From Aliidiomarina sanyensis (GTDB lineage Bacteria > Pseudomonadota > Gammaproteobacteria > Enterobacterales > Alteromonadaceae): DNA of 64,000 nt. The notes beneath the pieces are model-generated. The model worked only from the letters and a program-made list of their open reading frames with translations. It made no database searches and was not told where the DNA came from. Positions 15,044 through 24,129 of the stretch are shown here, in pieces. The stretch covers positions 1-64,000 of the forward strand of contig NZ_PIPM01000010.1 of assembly GCF_003987175.1 (NCBI RefSeq), read 5' to 3'. A program made the position numbers and the translations under genes. Every line of letters begins with the position of its first letter. Position 1 is the stretch's first letter.

Positions 15044-16673
15044 ACTCACCGCAGAAGTCAGTATGGAATCACTCTTTCGGATCTTCACTGTTCCGGAAGC
15101 GCCTGACTCTACCCTTGGGAAAATTGAACGGCATTTGTCAGAGAATCTAGAGGATTTTCTGTCGTCGCACATTGTCGCGCAAGAGCGCCCATTGCATGAA
15201 ATCGAACAAGACTTTGCAGCGAGTGGCATCCCTGAGCAGCCTGAGTTTGTCTCGACTCACACGGAAAAACTCCTCCACACCTTAGTGGCGCAATCGGTTC
15301 ACACGGCATCTCCTCGTTTTATCGGCCACATGACGTCGGCTTTACCTTATTTCTTGCTGCCATTAGCGAAGCTGATGGTTGGCTTGAACCAGAACCTTGT
15401 GAAGATCGAGACGTCGAAAGCATTTACGCCGTTAGAACGTCAAGTGCTCGGTATGATGCATCATTTGGTGTACGGTGAAAGCGAGGCGTTTTATACCCGT
15501 TGGATGCATAACGCCGACCATTCATTGGGTGCATTTTGCTCCGGCGGTACGATTGCCAACATCACTGCGCTCTGGGTGGCTCGCAACAATTTGCTTGCCC
15601 CATCGGACCAGTTTGCGGGCGTCTCAGCCGAAGGTTTGCCGGCCGGTTTACAATATTATGGTTATAACCGATTGGTAATCTTAGTCTCTGAGCGCGGACA
15701 CTACTCATTAAGCAAAGCGGCTGATGTGCTTGGTATTGGTCGGAAGAACATTATCGCTGTCCCCACAGACGCAGAGAACCGTATTCAAATAGATGCGCTA
15801 CGCCGCATAGCGGATGAAGTCGAGCAAGGGGGTGGTCGGGTGATGGCCATTGTCGGCATTGCCGGCACGACTGAAACTGGCCATGTGGATCCGCTCAATG
15901 AAATGGCTGACATAGCTCAGTCGCTCGAAGCGCATTTTCATGTGGATGCTGCTTGGGGCGGCGCCACCCTGATGTCTGAAAAACACCGCCCTTTATTGCA
16001 CGGAATTGAACGTGCGGACAGTGTGACCATTGATGCACACAAGCAAATGTATGTGCCTATGGGGGCAGGCATGGTGTTGTTTAAAGATCCGGCGTTGGTG
16101 AACGCCATTGAGCACCATGCGGAATATGTGATTCGTCGGGGCTCAAAAGATTTAGGAAGCCACACCATTGAGGGTTCGCGGCCCGGCATGGCCATGCTTG
16201 TTTATTCAGCGTTGCATGTGATGGGACGGCGTGGATACGAGCTCTTGATCAATACGAGTATTGATAAGGCCCACTTTTTTGCAGGATTCATTGAGCGACA
16301 GCCGGATTTTGAGGTGGTTACCCATCCGGAACTGTGCCTACTCACCTACCGGTACATTCCTCGCTCGTTGAAAAAGCGACTGCAAGCAGCGACACCCGAG
16401 CAAATTGCCCAAGTGACGCCTAGCTTAAATGTGCTGACCAAATATATTCAAAAAACCCAGCGTGAGAATGGACGCTCGTTTGTTTCTCGAACGAAGCTAA
16501 CCCCTGCACAGTATCATCGGGAACCAACCCTTGTGTTCCGAACCGTGCTAGCAAACCCGCTGACGAGCGAGAAGATGCTCGCCGAGATTATCGAAGAGCA
16601 ACGGACTATTGCGGAAAGTGCGCCAAGTTTGTTGCAGCGCGTAATGGACGCAGCGACTGAAGCAGGACTTTAA
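15033..16673 (+). CDS. panP: PLP-dependent aspartate 1-decarboxylase PanP
   Basis: 546 residues of the group II PLP decarboxylase fold. It decarboxylates L-aspartate to beta-alanine for pantothenate, replacing the pyruvoyl enzyme PanD. The PLP lysine is in TIDAHKQMYVPMGAG; HVDAAWGGA supplies the cofactor-binding Asp; GAFCSGGTIANITALW binds phosphate. The GTG start at 15033 has AGGAG 7 nt upstream and gives the LRIFTVPEAPDSTL-type N terminus typical of PanP; an ATG at 15063 has no site. It is convergent with panC, separated by 7 nt, and no panD is in the window, which supports the pantothenate role. Confidence 0.92.
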   Translation: MGPKLTAEVSMESLFRIFTVPEAPDSTLGKIERHLSENLEDFLSSHIVAQERPLHEIEQDFAASGIPEQPEFVSTHTEKLLHTLVAQSVHTASPRFIGHMTSALPYFLLPLAKLMVGLNQNLVKIETSKAFTPLERQVLGMMHHLVYGESEAFYTRWMHNADHSLGAFCSGGTIANITALWVARNNLLAPSDQFAGVSAEGLPAGLQYYGYNRLVILVSERGHYSLSKAADVLGIGRKNIIAVPTDAENRIQIDALRRIADEVEQGGGRVMAIVGIAGTTETGHVDPLNEMADIAQSLEAHFHVDAAWGGATLMSEKHRPLLHGIERADSVTIDAHKQMYVPMGAGMVLFKDPALVNAIEHHAEYVIRRGSKDLGSHTIEGSRPGMAMLVYSALHVMGRRGYELLINTSIDKAHFFAGFIERQPDFEVVTHPELCLLTYRYIPRSLKKRLQAATPEQIAQVTPSLNVLTKYIQKTQRENGRSFVSRTKLTPAQYHREPTLVFRTVLANPLTSEKMLAEIIEEQRTIAESAPSLLQRVMDAATEAGL

Positions 16674-16680
16674 GTGGCGC

Positions 16681-17526
16681 TTAGCGCCACACTTCCAAGT
16701 TATCAATAAGTCGGGTTTTCCCCAGATAGGCAGCAACAAGAATCACTAAGGCTTCATCGCTCGCTTCTGCCGGTTGTAAATCAGCTTGACGTCGAATTGC
16801 GACATAATCTGGTTTAAATCCCGCATCAACCAACGCTTGTTGACCGCGTACCTCGAGTTCTGCAATTGCCTGGCCGGCTTGCACACCGGCCGCAAGCGCC
16901 TGCATAACCTGATAGATTTGTATCGCCTGCGCCCGCTCTTCCGCGCTCAGATAGCCATTGCGTGAACTTAAAGCCAAACCATCATGGGCACGTTCTGTGT
17001 CGACGCCGTGAATCGCAATAGGAAGGGACAAATCTTCTGTCATTAAGCGAATGACTTTTAGCTGTTGATAGTCTTTTTTACCAAACACTGCATGCTCGGG
17101 CTGCACCATATTGAAGAGTTTGCAGACGATAGTCGCCACGCCACGAAAATGACCGGGACGAGCGGCGCCACATAGAATCTGACTAATCTCTGGAACCTCG
17201 ACGAAAGTTTGTGCGGCAAGCCCTTTGGGGTACACGAGCGCAGAGGTTGGAGTAAACACGCCATCAACACCTCGAGCTTGGAGTGCTTCACAGTCGGCTG
17301 CGAGCGTACGCGGGTAGGCATCCAAGTCTTCGTTCTGACCAAACTGCATGGGGTTCACAAAAATACTAACGATAACCCGGTCTGCGAGCGTCTTCGCATG
17401 GTCTACCAAACGGAGATGGCCTTCGTGTAGATTACCCATTGTGGGGACGAATGCGACGCTCTCGCCCAGCTGACGGTATCGTTGGCGAAGGTTGCGAAGT
17501 GCCTCTAACGTCTCAAGATGCTGCAT
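16681..17526 (-). CDS. panC: Pantothenate synthetase
   Basis: 281 residues, usual length. It joins pantoate and beta-alanine with ATP. The HIGH-like motif is in [13 protein letters not shown] (about residues 28-40), with [13 protein letters not shown] and the KMSKS-like LSSRNGYLS following. It lies 17 nt downstream of panB in one operon. Confidence 0.97.
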   Translation of the reverse strand: MQHLETLEALRNLRQRYRQLGESVAFVPTMGNLHEGHLRLVDHAKTLADRVIVSIFVNPMQFGQNEDLDAYPRTLAADCEALQARGVDGVFTPTSALVYPKGLAAQTFVEVPEISQILCGAARPGHFRGVATIVCKLFNMVQPEHAVFGKKDYQQLKVIRLMTEDLSLPIAIHGVDTERAHDGLALSSRNGYLSAEERAQAIQIYQVMQALAAGVQAGQAIAELEVRGQQALVDAGFKPDYVAIRRQADLQPAEASDEALVILVAAYLGKTRLIDNLEVWR

Positions 17527-17543
17527 AGCCAGTTCAATCCTGC

Positions 17544-18338
17544 TTAATTAAACGTATGTTCTGGGCCAGGGAACTCACCCGAGCGCACTTCGGCAACGTA
17601 GGCGCGGATCGCTGCATCAAGGCTGTCACTGCCTTGCAGAAAGTTCTTGGTGAACTTGGGTAGGTAATCGGCATTCAGACCAAGCATATCGTGCATGACC
17701 AGAATCTGACCATCCGTCTGATTCCCAGCACCGATGCCGATCACTGGAATAGTGAGTGATGCGGACACACGGGCGCCGAGTGTTGCGGGAATGCATTCCA
17801 CGACTAAAAGCTGCGCACCGGCCGCTTCAAGCGCCTTGGCGTGGGCGATCATTTGATCTGCTGCCGCCTCTTCCCGACCTTGGATTTTGTATCCGCCAAT
17901 CACATTGACCGATTGAGGAAGTAAACCAAGATGAGCACATACTGGAATTCCTTGGCGGGTGAGTGCTTCGACTATCGGGACCAGCCAGGTCTCCCCTTCG
18001 AGTTTCACCATGTTGGCGCCTGCTCGCATGAGCTCAGCGGCATGCTCACACGCGCTCGCGACGTCCGGATAGCTCATAAACGGCATATCTGCGATAACGA
18101 ACGCTTCAGGAGCGCCAGCACGCACACAACGGGTATGGTAGGCTACATCGGCCACGGTGACAGGAAGCGTGGAGTCATGGCCTTGCAATACCATACCAAG
18201 TGAATCGCCAACGAGCATGACATCCACACCGGCTTCTGCGATTAGTTTGGCAAAGCTGGCATCATAAGCGGTGAGAGCGGTGATTTTAACGCCCTCGCGT
18301 TTCATCTTCATGAGTGCTGCGGTACGGATACGGCTCAT
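17544..18338 (-). CDS. panB: 3-methyl-2-oxobutanoate hydroxymethyltransferase
   Basis: 264 residues, usual length. It makes ketopantoate from ketoisovalerate and methylene-tetrahydrofolate. Conserved Mg2+-binding [27 protein letters not shown] and the catalytic [14 protein letters not shown] segment are all present. It is followed by panC and preceded by folK and pcnB, the common order. Confidence 0.97.
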   Translation of the reverse strand: MSRIRTAALMKMKREGVKITALTAYDASFAKLIAEAGVDVMLVGDSLGMVLQGHDSTLPVTVADVAYHTRCVRAGAPEAFVIADMPFMSYPDVASACEHAAELMRAGANMVKLEGETWLVPIVEALTRQGIPVCAHLGLLPQSVNVIGGYKIQGREEAAADQMIAHAKALEAAGAQLLVVECIPATLGARVSASLTIPVIGIGAGNQTDGQILVMHDMLGLNADYLPKFTKNFLQGSDSLDAAIRAYVAEVRSGEFPGPEHTFN

Positions 18339-18396
18339 CGATTGAATCCTGTGTCATGCGGCGAATGTATCGAACTGATGTGTGTACACAGTGCGC

Positions 18397-18885
18397 TTAG
18401 GGCGCGGGTGCAATTTTCACCAATCCATTTAATGGAATGCGTTCAGCCAGAGACTTTACTGATTTACCCGAGGGCAGATCAAGTGTTGGAGCTATTTCAG
18501 CGAGAGGAATCAGAACAAACTCGCGAAGCTCAAGCCCCACGTGAGGGATATTTAACCGCTCTGTGGCAATCTGCTGCTCACCATAGAGTAGTATATCGAT
18601 ATCTAGTGTGCGCGCTCCCCAGCGTTCTTTTCGAACACGTCCATGGGCGTGTTCTATTTGTTGCACGACATCCAAGAGCGCCTCTGGGGGCAACGATGTG
18701 TATCCTCTGACGACGGCATTTACATAATCGGGTTGGTCTTGCGGCCCCATGGGTTTACTCGCGTACAGCGCTGAACAGGTGACGTTGTGCAAACCAGGTG
18801 CGGCGCGTAACGCCGCAACAGCACGATGGAGCGTCTCGATTGGATCCCCAAGGTTGGCGCCTAGTCCAAGGTACACTGGGCTCAT
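18397..18885 (-). CDS. folK: HPPK, folate pyrophosphokinase
   Basis: 162 residues, normal for the family. It transfers pyrophosphate from ATP to 6-hydroxymethyl-dihydropterin. The N-terminal VYLGLGANLGDP and the catalytic RKERWGARTLDIDILLYG (Asp pair binding Mg2+) are intact. It starts 6 nt after the pcnB stop codon. Confidence 0.96.
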   Translation of the reverse strand: MSPVYLGLGANLGDPIETLHRAVAALRAAPGLHNVTCSALYASKPMGPQDQPDYVNAVVRGYTSLPPEALLDVVQQIEHAHGRVRKERWGARTLDIDILLYGEQQIATERLNIPHVGLELREFVLIPLAEIAPTLDLPSGKSVKSLAERIPLNGLVKIAPAP

Positions 18886-18891
18886 TTGAGC

Positions 18892-20292
18892 TTACCCGTT
18901 GTTACTGCTAGGTTTGCGGCGACGCGGGCGGCGACCACGGCGAGTTCCGCTCCGCGAGCGTTTGTCCTGAGGTGCACTCTCGAGTGCTTGCGGGTGCTCT
19001 TTTTGCAGGTCGGTCCAGAATTTACCCAAGTCACGTAATGAGGGGTGGTTCTCTACACGGGCACGGAGTAAAAGGAAGTCGTAACCTGCCCGGAATTTCG
19101 GATGCGAAAGTAACCGGATGGCACGACGTGGTTGCTTCTGACGTAACCGAAGTTGCAACATCCAGATGTCCCGCATGGGCAAACTAAACCGCTTCGGAAT
19201 GGCGATACTACGCACTTGTCGACCAACCACGTCGGCCGCGGAGATCGCAAAGGCATCAAATTCCGCCAAGCCGCCTTCGGCCATAATTTCTTCTGCGTGA
19301 GCTTGCACTGGGTACCACAAAAGAGCAGCAAAAAGGTAAGCAGGGTTGACTCCCTTATCTTCGCGAAGGCGCGCATCTGTGTCCGCAAAGACCTGTTGAG
19401 TCATGCGGTATTCAAAACTCTCAGGCTGCTTGAGCGCTGATTTCAGCATCGGGAATAATTTAGTAAACAGGCCGTATTCGTGCAACAACTCAAAATTTGC
19501 TTCAGCGCGCTGGTGTAAGGTGAGTTTCAAGAACTCCTCAAACAAGCGTGCTGGTGGAATATTTTCCAGCAGGGGGGCTAAGGTTTTGATTGGTGCTGCA
19601 GTCTGCTCTTCGATGCGTAACCCTAATTTGGTTGCAAAACGGACAGCCCGTAACATGCGAACCGGATCCTCGCGGTAGCGCTGTTCTGGGTCGCCAATGA
19701 GGCGCAGTCGTCCCGCTTCGAGATCAGCAATACCATTTGCGAAATCGTAAATGGCGAAGTCAGCAATGGAGTAGTAAAGCGCATTGACGGTGAAATCGCG
19801 GCGTTGTGCATCTTCATCAATGGTTCCGTACACATTGTCGCGTAATAACAGCCCCTGATCGTTCTGCTTGGCATGCGGTTGCACACTGCGCCCTGAGTCA
19901 TCTTCATCTTCTGGGTGATGTCCGCGGAAGGTGGCTACTTCAATAATATCTTTGCCGTAGACAATGTGCGCAAGCCGGAACCGTCGGCCGATCAAACGGC
20001 AGTTGCGAAACAGGCCTTTGATTTGCTCTGGACTGGCATTGGTTGCCACATCGAAGTCTTTTGGCGTCACGCCAAGGAGTAAGTCACGGACGCAGCCACC
20101 CACTAAATAGGCTTCAAATCCGGCTTTGTGCAAGCGGTACAACACCTTTAACGCGTTCTCGGGAATATCATCGCGGGAGATGGGGTGTTCCGAGCGCGGG
20201 ATCACGGTGGGTTTTGGTAAGGTGCGCGCAGGCGTGTTTTCCTGCTTGGAAGGCAGGACTCGCTTGGCGAATGAGGCTAAACGCTTGATAAT
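18892..20292 (-). CDS. pcnB: Poly(A) polymerase I, apparent AUU start
   Basis: 466 residues from the proposed start. It adds 3' poly(A) tails to RNA and so promotes decay. The nucleotidyltransferase core is clear: LVGGCVRDLLLG, PKDFDVATNA with the two catalytic Asp, FRGHHPEDE, RRDFTVNALYYS. The C terminus is very basic (RSRSGTRRGRRPRRRK), as in PAP I. The in-frame GTG at 20205 would cut off a conserved N terminus; the frame stays open to ATT-ATC-AAG-CGT at 20292, with AAGGAG at 20300-20305 exactly 7 nt upstream, and the added residues (RLASFAKRVLP) align with the E. coli N terminus (RVANFCRKVLS). E. coli pcnB is known to use AUU, so the same start is proposed here. Confidence 0.9.
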   Translation of the reverse strand: MIKRLASFAKRVLPSKQENTPARTLPKPTVIPRSEHPISRDDIPENALKVLYRLHKAGFEAYLVGGCVRDLLLGVTPKDFDVATNASPEQIKGLFRNCRLIGRRFRLAHIVYGKDIIEVATFRGHHPEDEDDSGRSVQPHAKQNDQGLLLRDNVYGTIDEDAQRRDFTVNALYYSIADFAIYDFANGIADLEAGRLRLIGDPEQRYREDPVRMLRAVRFATKLGLRIEEQTAAPIKTLAPLLENIPPARLFEEFLKLTLHQRAEANFELLHEYGLFTKLFPMLKSALKQPESFEYRMTQQVFADTDARLREDKGVNPAYLFAALLWYPVQAHAEEIMAEGGLAEFDAFAISAADVVGRQVRSIAIPKRFSLPMRDIWMLQLRLRQKQPRRAIRLLSHPKFRAGYDFLLLRARVENHPSLRDLGKFWTDLQKEHPQALESAPQDKRSRSGTRRGRRPRRRKPSSNNG

Positions 20293-20297
20293 TGCCG

Positions 20298-20305
20298 AAC
20301 TCCTT
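20298..20305 (-). promoter_or_regulatory. Ribosome binding site deciding the AUU start of pcnB
   Basis: AAGGAG on the minus strand, 7 nt from ATT at 20292. No ATG, GTG or TTG in frame is available at that distance, which makes the rare start codon the best choice. Confidence 0.75.
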
Positions 20306-20396
20306 GTCAGTTCACGCGGCTAAATGAGGCGCAATTTTAACCTAGTTTTTCGCTTCCTGCCACGCCTCAATACAAACCGTTCCCGTGGGAGACCTG

Positions 20397-21323
20397 TTAT
20401 CCCTGCTGCGTTTTGTTTTCTGTTGTCTTAGTCTGGCTCCAGAGGGCCTGAGCGTGAGTTAAAAGTTCATCAATATCCGAGTAGGCATGCAGTGGCTCGG
20501 GGACCAGTCTGAGCGCTTGTACGGCATAATAGAGATTTTCTAATGGTTTGGTTTCATCCAGCGCGGGCGCGTGGTTCTGTTTGCTCAATTTGCGTCCATC
20601 AGGACCATAAACTAACGGCAGGTGTGCAAGGTGCGGTAAGGGAACCGTGCTTGCTCCCAGAGCATTCAACTGGCGCCATAAGGTTAGTTGCCAGGCACTG
20701 GCATGTAATAGGTCTTCACCGCGGACCAGATGAGTGATTCCCTCGGCTCGATCGTCAGCGACAACCGCCAATTGGTACGCCCACAAGCCATCGCGGCGCC
20801 TTAACACAAAATCTTCGTGGGCGAGGGCGGTCTCGCAGATCACCTCACCATGAAAACGATCCTGAAACGATGTGACTGGCTGCGTATTGTGTAATCGCAA
20901 AGCAAAACGACGGGACGAGGTCAGCACGCTAGACTGACGGGTGCGGCAAAAACCGTCATAGTGGGGTGCTCGGGCTTTAATCTCTGCCCGGGTGCAGTGA
21001 CAGCGATACACGAATTCGTGTTGCGTCAGTTGCTCGAGGACTGCTTGGTAACGCGCACCGTGTTGGTGTTGCCAAGTGACCTGCCCATCCCAATGCAATC
21101 CATGGTTCTCTAGTTGCCGTAAGATTGTGTCCGCCGCACCTGCCACCTCGCGTGGAGGATCGATATCTTCTATCCGCACCAACCAAGTGCCGGCGTGAGC
21201 ACGGGCATCGAGGTAACTCCCGAGGGCCGCAACGAGCGAGCCCGCGTGAAGCGGGCCCGATGGACTCGGGGCAAATCTGCCCCGATAGTCAGATAAAGAT
21301 TCAGCAGCAGGCTGCACCGCCAT
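20397..21323 (-). CDS. gluQ: Glutamyl-Q tRNA(Asp) synthetase
   Basis: 308 residues, the size of the GluRS catalytic domain without an anticodon domain. It places glutamate on queuosine of tRNA(Asp). The class I motifs are present: the HIGH equivalent in FAPSPSGPLHAGSL (about residues 17-30) and the KMSKS equivalent KLSKQN. The zinc ligands CHC...YDGFC are visible. It starts 3 nt past the dksA stop codon, the usual dksA-gluQ linkage. Confidence 0.96.
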   Translation of the reverse strand: MAVQPAAESLSDYRGRFAPSPSGPLHAGSLVAALGSYLDARAHAGTWLVRIEDIDPPREVAGAADTILRQLENHGLHWDGQVTWQHQHGARYQAVLEQLTQHEFVYRCHCTRAEIKARAPHYDGFCRTRQSSVLTSSRRFALRLHNTQPVTSFQDRFHGEVICETALAHEDFVLRRRDGLWAYQLAVVADDRAEGITHLVRGEDLLHASAWQLTLWRQLNALGASTVPLPHLAHLPLVYGPDGRKLSKQNHAPALDETKPLENLYYAVQALRLVPEPLHAYSDIDELLTHAQALWSQTKTTENKTQQG

Positions 21324-21326
21324 GCA

Positions 21327-21782
21327 CTACGAACCTTTCATTTGCTTCTCACGGATTTCTGCAAGGCTCTTACAGTCAATGCATAAATCTGCGGTTGGAC
21401 GCGCTTCAAGGCGACGAATTCCAATTTCAATTCCGCATGAGTCACAAAAACCGAAGTCGTCACGCTCAATAGCTTCGAGAGTTTTCTCAATTTTCTTAAT
21501 CAGTTTGCGCTCGCGGTCACGTGTCCGTAACTCAATAGCGAACTCTTCTTCTTGTGCTGCGCGATCCACTGGATCCGCATAGTTCGAAGCCTCTTCTTTG
21601 AGGTGGCCGACCGTCCGGTCAACTTCTTCACGCAGCTGCGCACGCCAAGCTTCCAGAATACGTTTGAAGTGAGCTCGTTGGTGCTCATTCATGTATTCTT
21701 CGCCATCCTTTTCCTGATAGGGCGCAAGCTCTGCTAGCGCCAAAATCCCGTGCGCTTTTCTTTCCTTAGTCGCATCCGTCAT
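21327..21782 (-). CDS. dksA: RNA polymerase-binding factor DksA
   Basis: 151 residues, usual length. It binds the RNA polymerase secondary channel and, with ppGpp, tunes rRNA and amino-acid promoters. The coiled-coil tip has Asp70 and Asp73 (ADPVDRAA), and the zinc finger is Cys113, Cys116, Cys134, Cys137. A strong GGAGG lies 8 nt before the start. The CCTC-CTG-GAGG sequence there could form a small hairpin covering the ribosome binding site. Confidence 0.98.
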   Translation of the reverse strand: MTDATKERKAHGILALAELAPYQEKDGEEYMNEHQRAHFKRILEAWRAQLREEVDRTVGHLKEEASNYADPVDRAAQEEEFAIELRTRDRERKLIKKIEKTLEAIERDDFGFCDSCGIEIGIRRLEARPTADLCIDCKSLAEIREKQMKGS

Positions 21783-21833
21783 AACGTTTTCCTCCAGGAG
21801 GCAAATGAACCCGTCCCATAAAAAAGAGGGGTA

Positions 21834-21862
21834 TGTATATCAGAATAAAATTTCCTGCGCAA
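21834..21862 (-). promoter_or_regulatory. Candidate dksA promoter
   Basis: On the minus strand, TTGCGC (21857-21862) and TATACA (21834-21839) are separated by 17 nt, about 50 nt ahead of the dksA start. Confidence 0.45.
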
Positions 21863-21903
21863 TTCGCGTACCGGGCGGTTTATATGGGCGATTGTCCTCG
21901 AAA

Positions 21904-22620
21904 TCAAGTGTTTTTCTTCAAGTTCGTACGGGGATTAGAGATTTCGTGCGGAGAAAGCGTGAAAAACAGCTCGATGACCTCAACGCCCTGCTGTTTGGCA
22001 TCCTCGAACAACGCGGCATACCGACCGTCGATATGTACAGCCGGCGCCACGTTTTGGATCTCTGAGTGGAGGACGGCGTAGATTAAAATTGCGCGATATC
22101 CTTGTGAGCGAACCGTTGCGAGCTCGGTTAAATGTTTCTGCCCACGAGCGGATACTGCATCCGGAAAGTACCCTTGTCCAGCTTCATTCAAGGTGACGGA
22201 CTTTACTTCAATGTATGCGTCGGGTGCTCCATCAGACGCATCACTGAGTAAAAAATCGATGCGTGAACCTTCACCGTACTTCTGCTCTGCTCGGATTGTT
22301 TGATATGAGGCGAGGGATGAAATGGCACCCTTGTGCAATGCCTCCCCGACCAATTGATTGGCTCGACCTGTGTTGACACAAATCGTTGCGCCCGATTGAG
22401 TTTGCGTGAACTCCCACGTATGCGCATATTTGCGTTTGGGATTGTCTGATGTGCTATACCAGACGGTATCGCTAGGTTCTGCGCAGCCGGTCATGGCACC
22501 GGTGTTTGGGCAATGAATTGTTAATTCATGGCCATCTGCAGTTTTAATATCTGCTAAGAAACGCTTGTAGCGTCGGAGCAAGGTGCCCTGTTCGAGCGGG
22601 GGAGAAAATTTCATCTGCAA
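21904..22620 (-). CDS. sfsA: DNA/RNA nuclease SfsA family protein
   Basis: 238 residues, usual length. The family pattern is present: [46 protein letters not shown] with YIEVKSVTL (a PD-(D/E)xK-type nuclease core) and [16 protein letters not shown]. SfsA was named for its effect on maltose gene expression; its real role is unsettled. It precedes dksA as in E. coli, separated by 121 nt with dksA's own promoter. Confidence 0.95.
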   Translation of the reverse strand: MQMKFSPPLEQGTLLRRYKRFLADIKTADGHELTIHCPNTGAMTGCAEPSDTVWYSTSDNPKRKYAHTWEFTQTQSGATICVNTGRANQLVGEALHKGAISSLASYQTIRAEQKYGEGSRIDFLLSDASDGAPDAYIEVKSVTLNEAGQGYFPDAVSARGQKHLTELATVRSQGYRAILIYAVLHSEIQNVAPAVHIDGRYAALFEDAKQQGVEVIELFFTLSPHEISNPRTNLKKNT

Positions 22621-22763
22621 TAGCCCTGTAATGGATGGAAACCAAAATCAGTCGCTCAGATTTTCTAATCTGGACTGCTTCCTGATACACTAAGAGGTCT
22701 TCATCTATTGTTCTGGTCACGGAATGTTCCGTGGCGCCAACACCTTACGAAAAGAGGAATATC

Positions 22764-24056
22764 ATGTCCAGTGCAGTCAAGGTATACCTAACTGAGCAGG
22801 CCGCGCCTGAGTCTTTCAAAGGCAACACGCGTCATTATATGAATGAGGCGGGCATGCAGATTGTGTTGCAAAATGACGAAGCGAGCCTTTTGCGGACGAT
22901 TCAACAGGCCGGTCGCAAGCTCGATCAACTCGGTGTGCGTCTTATTACCCCAGCGGGCGATGGATGGTCGCGGGATCGCCAATGGGCGCTGTCACTTGGT
23001 TTCACGGACACGCTGAGTACCAATCAAGTTCAGTTTACTGGAGATGACAAACAAGCCCTCGACATTTATGCCGATGCATTTCGTTGGACCCGGCAACTGA
23101 TTAATTTGCCCTCGTCAGAAATCTATCCAGAGTCATTGTGTGATCGCGTTGCAGAAAAGCTGCAAGACGTCGCAGGCGACCAGGTCTCCTGGCGTGTTGT
23201 GGCAGGTGACGAACTTCTAAAAGAAGGCCGGATGGGAATTCATACGGTCGGTCGTGCCAGTGCCAAACGACCGGCTTTGCTGGAGCTCGACTTCAATCCT
23301 ACCGGAGCAGATGATACGCCAATTCATTATGCGTTGATTGGCAAAGGCATCACGTTTGATACCGGCGGTTACAGTATCAAGAGCAGTGAAGGCATGGTGG
23401 CGATGAAGTGCGACATGGGCGGTGCTGCTACCGTTGCGGGCGCACTCTTGGTAGCGATTCGGATGGGTTTGAAGAAGCGCGTAAAACTCCTGCTCTGCTG
23501 TGCGGAGAACATGATAGATGGAACCGCTTATAAAAACGGAGATATCATCACGTACAAAGACGGTCAGACCGTTGAGATCGTAAATACCGACGCTGAAGGT
23601 CGGCTTGTGCTGGCGGATGGACTGCTTCGTGCAGGTGAGCTCGGTGCAGAGAAAATTATTGATGCGGCCACCCTGACGGGCGCAGCGCAAGTGGCGGTTG
23701 GTACCGAATACAACGCGTTGTTTAGCGTGGATGATGAGGCAGCGCAGGCGGCATTGCAATCTGCGGCTGACGAATCCGAGCCGTTGTGGCGTCTGCCGCT
23801 CGCGGCGTTCCATAAAGATAATTGCCCATCACCGTTTGCGGATACCGCGAATAGTCGGCCGGTTAAAGGGGGTGGCGCAGGTGGCGCAAGTAACGCTGCT
23901 GGATTCCTGCTTCGCTTTGCACCGAATGGCGGTAAAGGCTGGACTCACTTTGATCTAGCAGCGGCTTATCAAACCCAAAACAACGCCTTATGGCCGGCGG
24001 GAGCAACAGCTTTAGGCGTTCGTTCCATTGCACGAATGATGCTGGCGGGCCGGTAA
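22764..24056 (+). CDS. pepB: Peptidase B, M17 leucyl aminopeptidase
   Basis: 430 residues, close to E. coli PepB (427). It removes N-terminal residues from peptides with two metal ions. Active-site motifs are intact: GKGITFDTGGYSIK (Lys and Asp ligands), MKCDMGGAATV, and NTDAEGRLVLADGL with the catalytic Arg. The start at 22764 has AAGAGGA upstream; the ORF can extend to 22731 but without a site. It is divergent from sfsA and ends in a strong terminator. Confidence 0.95.
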   Translation: MSSAVKVYLTEQAAPESFKGNTRHYMNEAGMQIVLQNDEASLLRTIQQAGRKLDQLGVRLITPAGDGWSRDRQWALSLGFTDTLSTNQVQFTGDDKQALDIYADAFRWTRQLINLPSSEIYPESLCDRVAEKLQDVAGDQVSWRVVAGDELLKEGRMGIHTVGRASAKRPALLELDFNPTGADDTPIHYALIGKGITFDTGGYSIKSSEGMVAMKCDMGGAATVAGALLVAIRMGLKKRVKLLLCCAENMIDGTAYKNGDIITYKDGQTVEIVNTDAEGRLVLADGLLRAGELGAEKIIDAATLTGAAQVAVGTEYNALFSVDDEAAQAALQSAADESEPLWRLPLAAFHKDNCPSPFADTANSRPVKGGGAGGASNAAGFLLRFAPNGGKGWTHFDLAAAYQTQNNALWPAGATALGVRSIARMMLAGR

Positions 24057-24086
24057 ACGAAGCAAGCGTTAATCTTCAGTAAATAA

Positions 24087-24120
24087 GCCGCAGGTTAAAT
24101 ACGGGCCTGCGGCTTTTTTG
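24087..24120 (+). terminator. Terminator after pepB, abutting hrpB
   Basis: AGCCGCAGG and CCTGCGGCTTTTTT form a 9-bp stem with an 11-nt loop and T-tail. It ends only about 10 nt before the hrpB start. Confidence 0.88.
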
Positions 24121-24129
24121 TGGCATCAT

